Source: Aquisphaera giovannonii
GTDB lineage: Bacteria; Planctomycetota; Planctomycetia; Isosphaerales; Isosphaeraceae
Length of the DNA stretch: 64,000 bases
Direction: 5' to 3'
Assembly (NCBI RefSeq): GCF_008087625.1
Contig: NZ_CP042997.1
Coordinates: forward strand, 6,696,001 to 6,760,000
Below, in pieces: positions 17,929 through 23,840 of the stretch. Made by a program: the position numbers and the translations under genes. How positions within the stretch are numbered: the stretch's first letter is position 1; each line of letters opens with the position of its first letter. A model generated the notes under the pieces. The model made no database searches. It worked only from the letters and a program-made list of their open reading frames with translations, and was not told the origin of the DNA.

Positions 17929-17957
17929 TGTCTATCGCGGGATGATAGACTTGTCAA
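17929..17957 (-). promoter_or_regulatory. Promoter with overlapping palindromic operator for the putative defence operon
   Basis: On the minus strand TTGACA (17957-17952) and TAGACA (17934-17929) are separated by 17 bases. Between and over them lies a perfect 7-bp inverted repeat, GTCTATC (17930-17936) and GATAGAC (17944-17950), with a 7-base spacer. A dimeric HTH repressor bound there would block RNA polymerase. The first gene of the operon starts 24 bases downstream. Confidence 0.65.
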
Positions 17958-18074
17958 CGGCCTGGGCCACCAAAGTCGGTCGCAAAATGCTGGCTGTGCG
18001 GGATTTGCGGCGCGTAACGGCGGTCCGCTCGCCGAGAGCCCCGCGCCCGGCCTTCCGGGGTCCTTTCGATGGGT

Positions 18075-18530
18075 TCACCTCAGCCTCGCATCCCCGGCGG
18101 CCAGCCGCTTCGGCTCCGCCGCCTCCGAGGCGATCAGGTACGTCGGAATGCCCGCGGCGATCGCCCGCCTGGAGCAGTCCTTCGTGCCCTTGCTCGCCGA
18201 TATCGCCCGGTGGAAGGCGAGACACATCTTCGCTCCTGCGTCGACCATGGCTTGGTTGCGGATCGGCCCGGCGTTGGCGTTGTAGGGCCGGTTCCGCTTG
18301 TCGTAGCGGATCACAGCCTCCGGGTGGTCCAGTTCCTCCCAGCGGGTCGTGTGGACTTCCTGTTCGATGCCGATTTCGCCGCATGCCTCGGCGAACGAGC
18401 GGTCGATCCCGGTCGCCCCGCCGTGGACGATCGTCAGATCGGGGCCGTACCTGACCATCAGGCGGTTAAGGACCTGCTCGGCCAGGTCGGGCGCGTACCA
18501 GTTCCTGTCGCCGGTCACGATGATCCGCAT
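18075..18530 (-). CDS. YspA-type SLOG-family protein (DUF2493)
   Basis: 151 residues with the SLOG/cpYpsA Rossmann pattern: MRIIVTGDRNWY at the start, LTIVHGGATGIDRSFAEAC (nucleotide-loop GGAxGxD), then GPIRNQAMVDAGAKMCLAF. The family binds a nucleotide or ligand and is frequent on phages and mobile elements, with few members characterised; roles in nucleotide signalling have been proposed. Same strand as the defence operon but upstream of its promoter, so independently transcribed. Confidence 0.8.
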   Translation of the reverse strand: MRIIVTGDRNWYAPDLAEQVLNRLMVRYGPDLTIVHGGATGIDRSFAEACGEIGIEQEVHTTRWEELDHPEAVIRYDKRNRPYNANAGPIRNQAMVDAGAKMCLAFHRAISASKGTKDCSRRAIAAGIPTYLIASEAAEPKRLAAGDARLR

Positions 18531-18539
18531 ACCGGGATT

Positions 18540-18740
18540 CTATCGGGGCGGTGTTCGTTTGGCCAGTTTGAGCTTGGCGAGCTGCCGCATCAGCTTCTCG
18601 ACGGTCGCGGGGACGGGTCGTCTGCCGCTGGCGTATTCCCAGACCTGCGTCCGCCCCTTGCCGATCATCGGCCCGAGGGCGGTCCGCCAGCGGGGACCCG
18701 CGATCTGCTCGGCGTGCTGGGCGAACTCGGCGGGGGTCAT
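18540..18740 (-). CDS. Small HTH-like protein
   Basis: 66 residues. RTALGPMIGKGRTQVWEYASGRRPVPATVEKL has the look of a single XRE-type helix-turn-helix of the kind seen in short phage proteins (the Q-x-W-x-Y-x-x-G-R-x-P-V-P motif). A basic tail follows. It lies 9 bases upstream of the SLOG gene and is likely co-transcribed with it. No target is evident. Confidence 0.55.
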   Translation of the reverse strand: MTPAEFAQHAEQIAGPRWRTALGPMIGKGRTQVWEYASGRRPVPATVEKLMRQLAKLKLAKRTPPR

Positions 18741-18756
18741 GCGAACGGCGGAGTCG

Positions 18757-19074
18757 CTAGGCGATCAGACGCCAGATCTTCCCGTCGGCGTCCTCGTACA
18801 TATCGTCGTTGCTATTCAGCCAGAACTTCTGGCCGTCGACCGGATCGATGACAAAGCGCTGCGGGGTATCGCCTTCCGTGTAGCGGACTCGGAGGTCGCC
18901 CACGATATTGGGACGCGTCGGCTCATCGTAGTGCGTGGTGGTCGTAGTCGTGGTGACGATCTCTTCGTCATCCGCGTAACCATAATAGGGCACAGGCGGC
19001 CCAAAGACAACGCAGGACAGCGCGAATAGAAAAAGGATGATTAACATGCATGTCAAGAAAGCGGCGAAAGTCAT
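18757..19074 (-). CDS. Hypothetical membrane-anchored protein
   Basis: 105 residues: one N-terminal hydrophobic helix (LTCMLIILFLFALSCVVFG), a run of Thr (7 Thr), and a soluble C-terminal part with many Asp/Tyr/Trp (QKFWLNSNDDMYEDADGKIWRLIA). The Cys in the hydrophobic segment is not in a clear lipobox. It is followed by the HTH and SLOG genes, 16 bases apart. Function unknown. Confidence 0.5.
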   Translation of the reverse strand: MTFAAFLTCMLIILFLFALSCVVFGPPVPYYGYADDEEIVTTTTTTTHYDEPTRPNIVGDLRVRYTEGDTPQRFVIDPVDGQKFWLNSNDDMYEDADGKIWRLIA

Positions 19075-19086
19075 GTAGAGAACTCC

Positions 19087-19788
19087 TTAGAAAAAGACTG
19101 CAAGAAAGACGGCGATGACCAAGATGGAAAGCGTGATCGCCACAGCGATTTGCCCTTCGCTCCATCCTTCGGATTGCTGCTGGATGATGACGGGCGTAGG
19201 CTGAACCGCTTGTGCTTGCGGCACAGGGGCGGCCTCATCGCGCGATGGTGCCTGCTGAGCCAACATCTGCCCGTTGGCCATCGGCGAGAACTGCCCGTTG
19301 GCATAGGAGCCTACCTGGTAGCCCTGCTGGTTCACCACGGCGCCGTCAGGGTAGAGAAGCGCGGGCTGGCCGTAGCCGGGGCCGCTGTAAACGGTGGTGC
19401 CCGCGGGGTGCATCAGGCTCCCGATGATGATACCTTCCATCAGCCCGTTACTATACATGTAGCCCATGCCGAAGGGCCCACCGAACATGTAAGGATGCCA
19501 CCCCATGCCGTAGCCGTAGTGGTAACCTCCGTAATAACGGCCACCGAAATAGGGCGTGCTCCTGACAACGGTAGTGCTGCGGGTCACGGTGCGCGTTGGT
19601 GAGCTATAGCTGCGCGTTACGGTTCCGTACGAACGGCTCGGTGTGCTGAAAGAACGGCTCGAACTGAAGCTGCGCGAGCTGTTGAAGCCCCCGCGCCCAC
19701 CGCCGCTGGAAAAGCCGCCTCGTGCCATGGCGTCGGTGCCCGCGAGGCATAAGGCCGCCAGAAGTAAGCCCGGGATTATTCTATTCAT
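19087..19788 (-). CDS. Secreted/membrane-anchored Gly-Ser-Tyr-rich protein
   Basis: 233 residues from the ATG at 19788, chosen because GGGGGA lies before it. There is a signal peptide (IIPGLLLAALCLAGTDAMA), then a Gly/Ser/Arg region with repeated SRSFSSSRSFS-like units and a Tyr/Gly/Met-rich stretch, and a C-terminal helix (AVAITLSILVIAVFLAVFF). This suggests an exported protein held by a C-terminal anchor. No family recognised; its role on the element is unknown. Confidence 0.55.
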   Translation of the reverse strand: MNRIIPGLLLAALCLAGTDAMARGGFSSGGGRGGFNSSRSFSSSRSFSTPSRSYGTVTRSYSSPTRTVTRSTTVVRSTPYFGGRYYGGYHYGYGMGWHPYMFGGPFGMGYMYSNGLMEGIIIGSLMHPAGTTVYSGPGYGQPALLYPDGAVVNQQGYQVGSYANGQFSPMANGQMLAQQAPSRDEAAPVPQAQAVQPTPVIIQQQSEGWSEGQIAVAITLSILVIAVFLAVFF

Positions 19789-19967
19789 TGGTCCCCCATA
19801 CTGTTTGTCCATTTGGCTGGTATTGTGGGCAGACCGTAGCGCCCGCCTGTTCGATTGTCAAACATTATTTGATGCGGAAACCCGCTCTGGCGCGCTGCCG
19901 CCTCCCCCGGTAAAATGTTGATGACCGGCGACTCTTGCCCCACAACGCGACGGCGGGAGTCGGACCG

Positions 19968-21227
19968 ATGCGCGGCATACCTCTGGGTTGGGAGTCGAAT
20001 TCACCCTCGGTCTTCGGCTTCGACAGGCCTGCCTCCTCGTCGGGCGAGATCATCTGCTACGACGGCGACGCTCCGCTCTGTGCCATCGCCCCGACGGGCT
20101 CGGGCAAAGGCCGCGACCTCCTGATCCCGCTTCTGCTCACCTATCCCGGCCCGCTGATCGTCGTCGACCTGAAGGGCGAGCTATCGGCGGTCACCGCACG
20201 CGCGCGGCTTGAGTTGGGCCAGTCTGTGCACGTCCTCGACCCGTTCGGCGTCACGGGCCGCGAGAGCGACCGGCTCAACCCCTTCGACCTCTTCTCGCTG
20301 GAAGGCTCGATGCTGGAGCCCGACGCGGAGATGATCGCGTCCCTGCTGGGCGATGGCCACGCCTCCAAGGACCCGTTCTGGTCCGACACGGCCAGCGGCT
20401 TGATCGCCGGGCTGATCGCCTATGTGGCGACATGCCCGCCGCCCGAGCCGCGGAACATGAAGGCCCTGCGCTCGCTGCTCTACAGCGACGATACGACCTA
20501 TGCCCTGGCGGTGCTGCTCGACACCAAAGGCAAAGCGATGCCGTCCTACGCCTACGCCGAGATCTCGGCCTTCCTCCAGCACGCCGACCCGCCAACCCGC
20601 CCCAGCGTCCTGGCGACCGCACGGTCCTACCTCAAGGCGATGAACACCGACCAGGTCTCCGCCTGCCTGGGCGACTCGACGGTGTCGCTGCGGGGCGTCG
20701 TCGAGGGGTCGCCCCAGACGGTCTACCTCACGATCCCGCCGGAGAAGCTCAGGAGCCACCGCTGCCTGCTGCGGGCGTGGGTGGCCGTCCTGCTAACCGC
20801 CGTCATGCGCAGACGCGAAATCCCCGACCGGCGGACGCTCTTCGTGCTCGACGAGGCGGCCCAGCTCGGCACGTTCGACCCGCTGCTCACGGCGGCGACC
20901 TTGCTCAGGGGGTACGGCGTCCAGCTCGTCTCGGTCTGGCAGGACCTGGCGCAGATGAAGAGCCTCTACCCGCAGGACTGGTCGAGCATTCTGAACAACT
21001 CGGCGGTGCTGCTCGCCTTTGGGTTCGGCCACTATTCGGCGTGCCGGGATTACGCGGAGGTGCTCGGCCTCGACGCGGGGGATCTGATGCGACTCGCCCC
21101 GGACGAGGCGGCCCTGTCCGTGCGCGGCGAGGGGACCCGCAAGGTCCGGCGGCTCAACTATCTGCGAGACGCGATGTTCCAGGGGCTGGCGGACCCGAAC
21201 CCGTATTACCGGCGGCACTCGCGGTAA
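19968..21227 (+). CDS. VirD4/TraG-like coupling ATPase, soluble form
   Basis: About 419 residues. Walker A APTGSGKGRDLLIP (about 40-53), then PLIVVDLKGELSAVTA, and Walker B RTLFVLDEAAQLG near 290. LRGYGVQLVSVWQDLAQMKSLY is typical of TraG/VirD4 C-terminal regions. In conjugation this ATPase couples the DNA-relaxosome to a type IV secretion channel; it is a hexameric DNA motor. The usual N-terminal transmembrane pair is missing, and no relaxase or T4SS gene is in the window. The ATG at 19968 is preceded by GGCGGGAG; a TTG at 19935 is an alternative. It suggests conjugative ancestry or a separate DNA-handling role. Confidence 0.85.
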   Translation: MRGIPLGWESNSPSVFGFDRPASSSGEIICYDGDAPLCAIAPTGSGKGRDLLIPLLLTYPGPLIVVDLKGELSAVTARARLELGQSVHVLDPFGVTGRESDRLNPFDLFSLEGSMLEPDAEMIASLLGDGHASKDPFWSDTASGLIAGLIAYVATCPPPEPRNMKALRSLLYSDDTTYALAVLLDTKGKAMPSYAYAEISAFLQHADPPTRPSVLATARSYLKAMNTDQVSACLGDSTVSLRGVVEGSPQTVYLTIPPEKLRSHRCLLRAWVAVLLTAVMRRREIPDRRTLFVLDEAAQLGTFDPLLTAATLLRGYGVQLVSVWQDLAQMKSLYPQDWSSILNNSAVLLAFGFGHYSACRDYAEVLGLDAGDLMRLAPDEAALSVRGEGTRKVRRLNYLRDAMFQGLADPNPYYRRHSR

Positions 21228-21231
21228 CGGT

Positions 21232-21471
21232 TCATCCCTCCAGCACCGCCCTCTGCCACGACGCGATGACCGTGGCCGCGTAGCGCCTGCAGCACTCCCT
21301 CGCCCCGTCGCTCAGCATCGGGCTGTCCCACTCGGCGACGAAATCGCCTCCGCCGTAGGGCATCGAGCCTCGAAGGGGCTCGGTTTCATACAGCTCCCGG
21401 GCGACCCGCTGCAGCAGCTCGGCGGATGGCGGCTCGGTGAGCCGGCGGATGGTTTCGTCCGGAATGGCCAT
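21232..21471 (-). CDS. Hypothetical small protein
   Basis: 79 residues, acidic, with a Cys pair (ARECCRRYAATVIASWQ) and no recognised domain. Convergent with the coupling ATPase, whose stop lies 4 bases away. Coding potential is supported by frame length and fit to its neighbours only. Confidence 0.4.
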   Translation of the reverse strand: MAIPDETIRRLTEPPSAELLQRVARELYETEPLRGSMPYGGGDFVAEWDSPMLSDGARECCRRYAATVIASWQRAVLEG

Positions 21472-21516
21472 GGCTCACCGCTCCCCAAGGGATAGGGGCG
21501 TCCGTGCCCCGTCCGA

Positions 21517-21990
21517 TCAGCCCAGCAAATCGACGATGCGCTTCACCTTGTCGGCGCCCAGGCTGTTGACCAGCGGCTTCATGGCCTCCATCGCCTCGAG
21601 CAGGTCAGGCTCGCCACCGGTGCCCTGCTGCTTGGGCGGCGGGGCGAGGTAGCCCTCGACGCCCTGGCTTGCGGCTTTGGGCTTCCGCCCCGGCTTGCCC
21701 TTGGGAGCGCCCGACTTCTTGGCGTCCCTGCTCTTCATCTGCGACCGGGCCGCACTGAAATGCTGCGGGGTGACGTCGATGCCGAACCGCTTTCTGATCT
21801 CCTGAGAACCGACCGACGGGTTATCGATGCCGTCTGCCATGACGCGGCGAATAGCTTCGGCCTTCGACATGCCCTTGCCGCCGCTGGCCTCCGGTTCGTC
21901 GTCCTGATCCTCGGTATCAGGCTCCTCCACATCCTGGCTCTCGTCCTCGGGTTCGACGTGCTTGGGGGCGGCCGTCTTCTTTCGGGCCAT
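21517..21990 (-). CDS. Planctomycete-type small DNA-binding-like protein
   Basis: 157 residues in three parts: an acidic N-terminus (positions 13-35, mostly Glu/Asp), a HTH-like segment (MSKAEAIRRVMADGIDNP; IRKRFGIDVTPQHFSAARSQ), and a Lys/Pro-rich linker (AKKSGAPKGKPGRKPKAA, AT-hook-like GRKPK) ending in LLEAMEAMKPLVNSLGADKV. Small proteins of this layout recur in planctomycete genomes; their role is unknown. A regulatory or nucleoid function is inferred. Confidence 0.6.
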   Translation of the reverse strand: MARKKTAAPKHVEPEDESQDVEEPDTEDQDDEPEASGGKGMSKAEAIRRVMADGIDNPSVGSQEIRKRFGIDVTPQHFSAARSQMKSRDAKKSGAPKGKPGRKPKAASQGVEGYLAPPPKQQGTGGEPDLLEAMEAMKPLVNSLGADKVKRIVDLLG

Positions 21991-22081
21991 GGGTGCCTCG
22001 GGTCGGGGTGCGGGGATCGGACGCCAGATTGCCTATTTTATCAGAGCGCAGGCAGCGGGCAACACCTGCTGTAAATATTCG

Positions 22082-22108
22082 TTGCGCGAGCCAAGACGGT
22101 GGTATAAA
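22082..22108 (+). promoter_or_regulatory. Candidate leaderless promoter, first short module
   Basis: TTGCGC (22082-22087) and TATAAA (22103-22108) are 15 bases apart, shorter than usual. An ATG follows 8 bases after the -10 box. The arrangement matches two stronger promoters further into the tRNA array, which is why it is listed. Confidence 0.35.
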
Positions 22109-22116
22109 GTGACGGC

Positions 22117-22197
22117 ATGAAAGCGATAAAAACATCGGGCATGAATTATTCAACGTCCTTCTGCAATAGCGGGAGGATGCGGGGTGCTTTGATGTAA
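22117..22197 (+). CDS. Possible 26-codon leaderless ORF upstream of the tRNA array
   Basis: MKAIKTSG...RGALM, 26 residues, with no Shine-Dalgarno; the ATG would be at or near the transcription start. A terminator follows 30 bases after the stop. A second ORF of the same length and the same setting lies at 23156. It could instead be part of a small structured RNA; I cannot tell which. Confidence 0.3.
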   Translation: MKAIKTSGMNYSTSFCNSGRMRGALM

Positions 22198-22227
22198 TAT
22201 CCGACAGTAGGATTCTAGGATTACAAG

Positions 22228-22259
22228 CACCCCGATCAGGAAACTGGCCGGGGTGTTTT
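22228..22259 (+). terminator. Rho-independent terminator before the tRNA array
   Basis: CACCCCG (22228-22234) pairs with CGGGGTG (22249-22255) and is followed by TTTTC. It ends the short module above and separates it from tRNA-Asn, which starts 29 bases later. Confidence 0.6.
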
Positions 22260-22287
22260 CGTTTCAACAACAAGGAGAAGGAATAAT

Positions 22288-22365
22288 TGGGGCGTAGCGT
22301 TCAGGGTGAGTGCGTCCGGCTGTTAACCGGAAATGAGGCTGGTTCGATCCCAGCCGCCCCAGCCA
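22288..22365 (+). tRNA. tRNA-Asn(GTT)
   Basis: Acceptor TGGGGCG pairs perfectly with CGCCCCA; anticodon stem TCCGG/CCGGA with loop CTGTTAA; T-arm GCTGG-TTCGATC-CCAGC; discriminator G; CCA encoded. First gene of the array. Confidence 0.93.
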
Positions 22366-22367
22366 AG

Positions 22368-22442
22368 CGGACAGTAGCTCAGGAGTAGAGCGGCAGGTTG
22401 AAGCCCTGCGCGTCGGTGGTGCGAATCCATCCTGTCCGGCCA
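22368..22442 (+). tRNA. tRNA-Phe(GAA)
   Basis: Acceptor CGGACAG/CTGTCCG; anticodon stem GCAGG/CCTGC with loop TTGAAGC; CCA encoded. Two bases after tRNA-Asn. The T-loop is TGCGAAT instead of TTCGANN. Confidence 0.9.
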
Positions 22443-22443
22443 T

Positions 22444-22518
22444 GCGGGTTAGGTGTTGATAGATACATGACGGTCTTCCAAACCGAAGTACCGGGCGCGA
22501 TACCCGGACCCCGCTCCA
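22444..22518 (+). tRNA. tRNA-Gly(TCC)
   Basis: Anticodon loop CTTCCAA; acceptor GCGGGTT/ACCCCGC with one mismatch; T-arm CCGGG-CGCGATA-CCCGG, a T-loop lacking the usual TTC; CCA encoded. The D-arm is weak, so the gene is somewhat degenerate. Confidence 0.82.
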
Positions 22519-22519
22519 T

Positions 22520-22595
22520 AGCTCAGTACCTCAGTGGTGAGAGGAGTGCGCTCATAACGCAACGGTCGAAGGTTCGATTCCTTCCTGAGCTACCA
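22520..22595 (+). tRNA. tRNA with CAT anticodon (Met, or Ile after lysidine modification)
   Basis: Acceptor AGCTCAG/CTGAGCT, discriminator A, CCA encoded; anticodon loop CTCATAA. The stem lacks the GGG/CCC of initiators. Elongator Met and lysidine-modified Ile cannot be separated by eye. Confidence 0.88.
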
Positions 22596-22601
22596 GAATA
22601 C

Positions 22602-22677
22602 GCCGTTATAGCTCAGTTGGCAGAGCGGCTGCCTTGTAAGCAGCGGGTCCGGGGTTCGATTCCTCGTGGCGGCACCA
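22602..22677 (+). tRNA. tRNA-Thr(TGT)
   Basis: Acceptor GCCGTTA/TGGCGGC (G-T pairs at two positions); anticodon stem GCTGC/GCAGC with loop CTTGTAA; T-loop TTCGATT; CCA encoded. Confidence 0.93.
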
Positions 22678-22683
22678 GAATAA

Positions 22684-22757
22684 CACCGGGTAGCGAAGCG
22701 GTCACGCACCCGCCTGCAAAGCGGAGGACGCCAGTTCGAATCTGGCCCCGGTGTCCA
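22684..22757 (+). tRNA. tRNA-Cys(GCA)
   Basis: Acceptor CACCGGG/CCCGGTG; anticodon loop CTGCAAA; T-arm GCCAG-TTCGAAT-CTGGC; discriminator T (U73, typical of Cys); CCA encoded. Confidence 0.93.
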
Positions 22758-22763
22758 GAGTAC

Positions 22764-22850
22764 GGAGGGTTCGGCTGCGTAGGGCGGCAACTGGTCTCGA
22801 AAACCAGCGGAACCGCAAGGTTAGAGGTTCGACTCCTCAACCCTCCGCCA
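22764..22850 (+). tRNA. tRNA-Ser(CGA)
   Basis: Acceptor GGAGGGT/ACCCTCC; anticodon stem CTGGT/ACCAG with loop CTCGAAA; long class II variable arm (CGGAACCGCAAGGTT); discriminator G; CCA encoded. Confidence 0.95.
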
Positions 22851-22855
22851 GAATC

Positions 22856-22944
22856 GGAGCGTAAACCTGTCGGGCGACAGGCGCGGTTTGCTAAACCGTC
22901 GGGCGGTATGTACCGCTGTGGATCGAGACCACTGCTCTCCGCCA
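22856..22944 (+). tRNA. tRNA-Ser(GCT)
   Basis: Anticodon loop TTGCTAA; long variable arm (GGGCGGTATGTACCGCT); acceptor GGAGCGT/GCTCTCC with one mismatch; T-arm GTGG-ATCGAGA-CCAC; CCA encoded. Confidence 0.9.
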
Positions 22945-22948
22945 GAAC

Positions 22949-23035
22949 GGGATGATAGAAGCGTAGGCAGTAGCGTCGGCGGCTGTAACCCGCCCCCTTT
23001 CGGGCCTCTTGGTGCAAGTCCAAGGCATCCCACCA
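22949..23035 (+). tRNA. tRNA-Tyr(GTA)
   Basis: Acceptor GGGATGA/GCATCCC; anticodon stem GGCGG/CCGCC with loop CTGTAAC; long variable arm (CCCTTTCGGGCC) as usual in bacterial tRNA-Tyr; discriminator A; CCA encoded. Confidence 0.93.
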
Positions 23036-23036
23036 T

Positions 23037-23108
23037 GCGCCGTTAGCTCAATGGCAGAGCGGCGGGCTTTTAACCCGACGGTCGCGAGTTCGATCCTCGC
23101 CCGGCACA
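23037..23108 (+). tRNA. tRNA-Lys(TTT), irregular acceptor, no encoded CCA
   Basis: Anticodon loop CTTTTAA on stem GCGGG/CCCGA; T-arm GCGAG-TTCGATC-CTCGC. The acceptor GCGCCGT/CCGGCAC has two mismatches, and the discriminator A is followed by TCA, not CCA. It is the only array member without an encoded CCA, so it may depend on CCA-adding enzyme or be decaying. Confidence 0.75.
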
Positions 23109-23120
23109 TCAACTTATCGA

Positions 23121-23148
23121 TTGACATGATCGTCAGAGCTGATAGCCT
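23121..23148 (+). promoter_or_regulatory. Candidate leaderless promoter inside the tRNA array
   Basis: TTGACA (23121-23126) and TAGCCT (23143-23148) are 16 bases apart. The ATG of a 26-codon ORF follows 7 bases after the -10 box, so transcription would begin at or next to the start codon. Confidence 0.55.
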
Positions 23149-23155
23149 AAGCCCC

Positions 23156-23236
23156 ATGAAAACGATCACCCTACATCAATTGCCGTTACAGCAACTCCCC
23201 TCGGGAGCCATCACGCTTGGGCGGAATTCGGTGTAG
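23156..23236 (+). CDS. Possible 26-codon leaderless ORF inside the tRNA array
   Basis: MKTITLHQ...TLGRNSV, 26 residues, no Shine-Dalgarno. The stop is followed at once by a perfect hairpin ACTATTT-AGC-AAATAGT (23238-23254) and then a terminator. It shares the length, the ATGAAA-CGAT beginning and the setting with the ORF at 22117. It may act as a tiny peptide, a leader, or an unrelated part of a small RNA. Confidence 0.35.
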   Translation: MKTITLHQLPLQQLPSGAITLGRNSV

Positions 23237-23265
23237 CACTATTTAGCAAATAGTCGGAATCAACC

Positions 23266-23295
23266 AAACCGCGCCCTCAAAAGCGGGGTTTTTGT
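23266..23295 (+). terminator. Terminator after the short module
   Basis: AAACCGC (23266-23272) pairs with GCGG-GG-TTT (23283-23291), allowing a bulge, and runs into a T-rich tract (TTTTTGTTTG). It isolates the short module from the next tRNA gene. Confidence 0.5.
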
Positions 23296-23317
23296 TTGTG
23301 GAAAGGAAAGCAATCTC

Positions 23318-23395
23318 GCGGGCATAGCCGAACGGTATAGGCGGTGCACTCAAAACGCATGACATTTGTTGGTTCGACTCCAACTGCCCGCACCA
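23318..23395 (+). tRNA. tRNA with CAA (Leu) anticodon, class I shape
   Basis: Acceptor GCGGGCA/TGCCCGC is perfect; anticodon loop CTCAAAA; T-arm GTTGG-TTCGACT-CCAAC; A73 and CCA encoded. The variable region is only about 7 bases (GACATTT), whereas bacterial tRNA-Leu normally has a long arm. Leu by anticodon; real charging is uncertain. Confidence 0.85.
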
Positions 23396-23401
23396 GAATA
23401 C

Positions 23402-23477
23402 GCTCCTCTAGCCCAACGGTAGAGGCACTTGTCTTAGGAACAAGTCAGTCTCGGTTCGAGTCCGAGGGGGAGCACCA
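23402..23477 (+). tRNA. tRNA with TAG (Leu) anticodon, class I shape
   Basis: Acceptor GCTCCTC/GGGGAGC; anticodon stem CTTGT/ACAAG with loop CTTAGGA (anticodon TAG, reads CUN Leu codons, not a stop); variable loop just 5 bases (TCAGT); T-arm CTCGG-TTCGAGT-CCGAG; A73; CCA encoded. Confidence 0.88.
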
Positions 23478-23481
23478 ATAT

Positions 23482-23557
23482 CAGGGTGTAGCTCAGTCAG
23501 TAGAGTGCCGCACTTGGAATGCGGAGGCCGCTGGGGCGGAACCAGCCACCCTGACCA
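23482..23557 (+). tRNA. tRNA-Pro(TGG)
   Basis: Acceptor CAGGGTG/CACCCTG; anticodon stem CCGCA/TGCGG with loop CTTGGAA; CCA encoded. The T-loop GGCGGAA departs from TTCRANN. Confidence 0.9.
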
Positions 23558-23558
23558 T

Positions 23559-23632
23559 GGTGATGCTAGTTTAGTGGCAGAATGACCGACTGTGAATCGG
23601 TAGGCGAGGGTCCGATTCCCCGCATCACCCCA
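23559..23632 (+). tRNA. tRNA-His(GTG)
   Basis: Acceptor GTGATGC/GCATCAC with an encoded extra 5' G opposite C73, the hallmark of tRNA-His; anticodon loop CTGTGAA; CCA encoded. Confidence 0.95.
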
Positions 23633-23635
23633 TAT

Positions 23636-23709
23636 TCCAGCCTCGTCTAATGGCAGGACGACACGCTCTGGACGTGTAGATTGAGGTTCGATTCCTTGGG
23701 CTGGAACCA
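23636..23709 (+). tRNA. tRNA-Gln(CTG)
   Basis: Acceptor TCCAGCC/GGCTGGA; anticodon stem ACACG/CGTGT with loop CTCTGGA; T-loop TTCGATT; CCA encoded. Confidence 0.92.
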
Positions 23710-23712
23710 TAT

Positions 23713-23788
23713 TCCGGGGTCTTCTAATTGGCTAGGAAAACCGCCTTTGAAGCGGCGAATGAACGTTCGAACCGTTCCCCCGGAACCA
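23713..23788 (+). tRNA. tRNA-Gln(TTG)
   Basis: Acceptor TCCGGGG/CCCCGGA; anticodon stem ACCGC/GCGGC (closing pair weak) with loop CTTTGAA; T-arm GAACG-TTCGAAC-CGTTC; CCA encoded. Last gene before the homing endonuclease. Confidence 0.92.
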
Positions 23789-23803
23789 CCTTGATCAAAC
23801 CAC

Positions 23804-23832
23804 TTGACATCTGACCAAAAAGGCTCTAATCG
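23804..23832 (+). promoter_or_regulatory. Candidate leaderless promoter of the homing endonuclease
   Basis: TTGACA (23804-23809) and TAATCG (23827-23832) with an ideal 17-base spacer. The ATG at 23841 follows 8 bases after the -10 box, as in the two short modules upstream. Confidence 0.6.
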
Positions 23833-23840
23833 CCTTGGAC

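Noticed and set aside
23402-23477. Suppressor tRNA reading UAG stop codons
   Set aside because: The anticodon itself is TAG, which reads CUA/CUN (Leu). A suppressor of UAG would need CTA.
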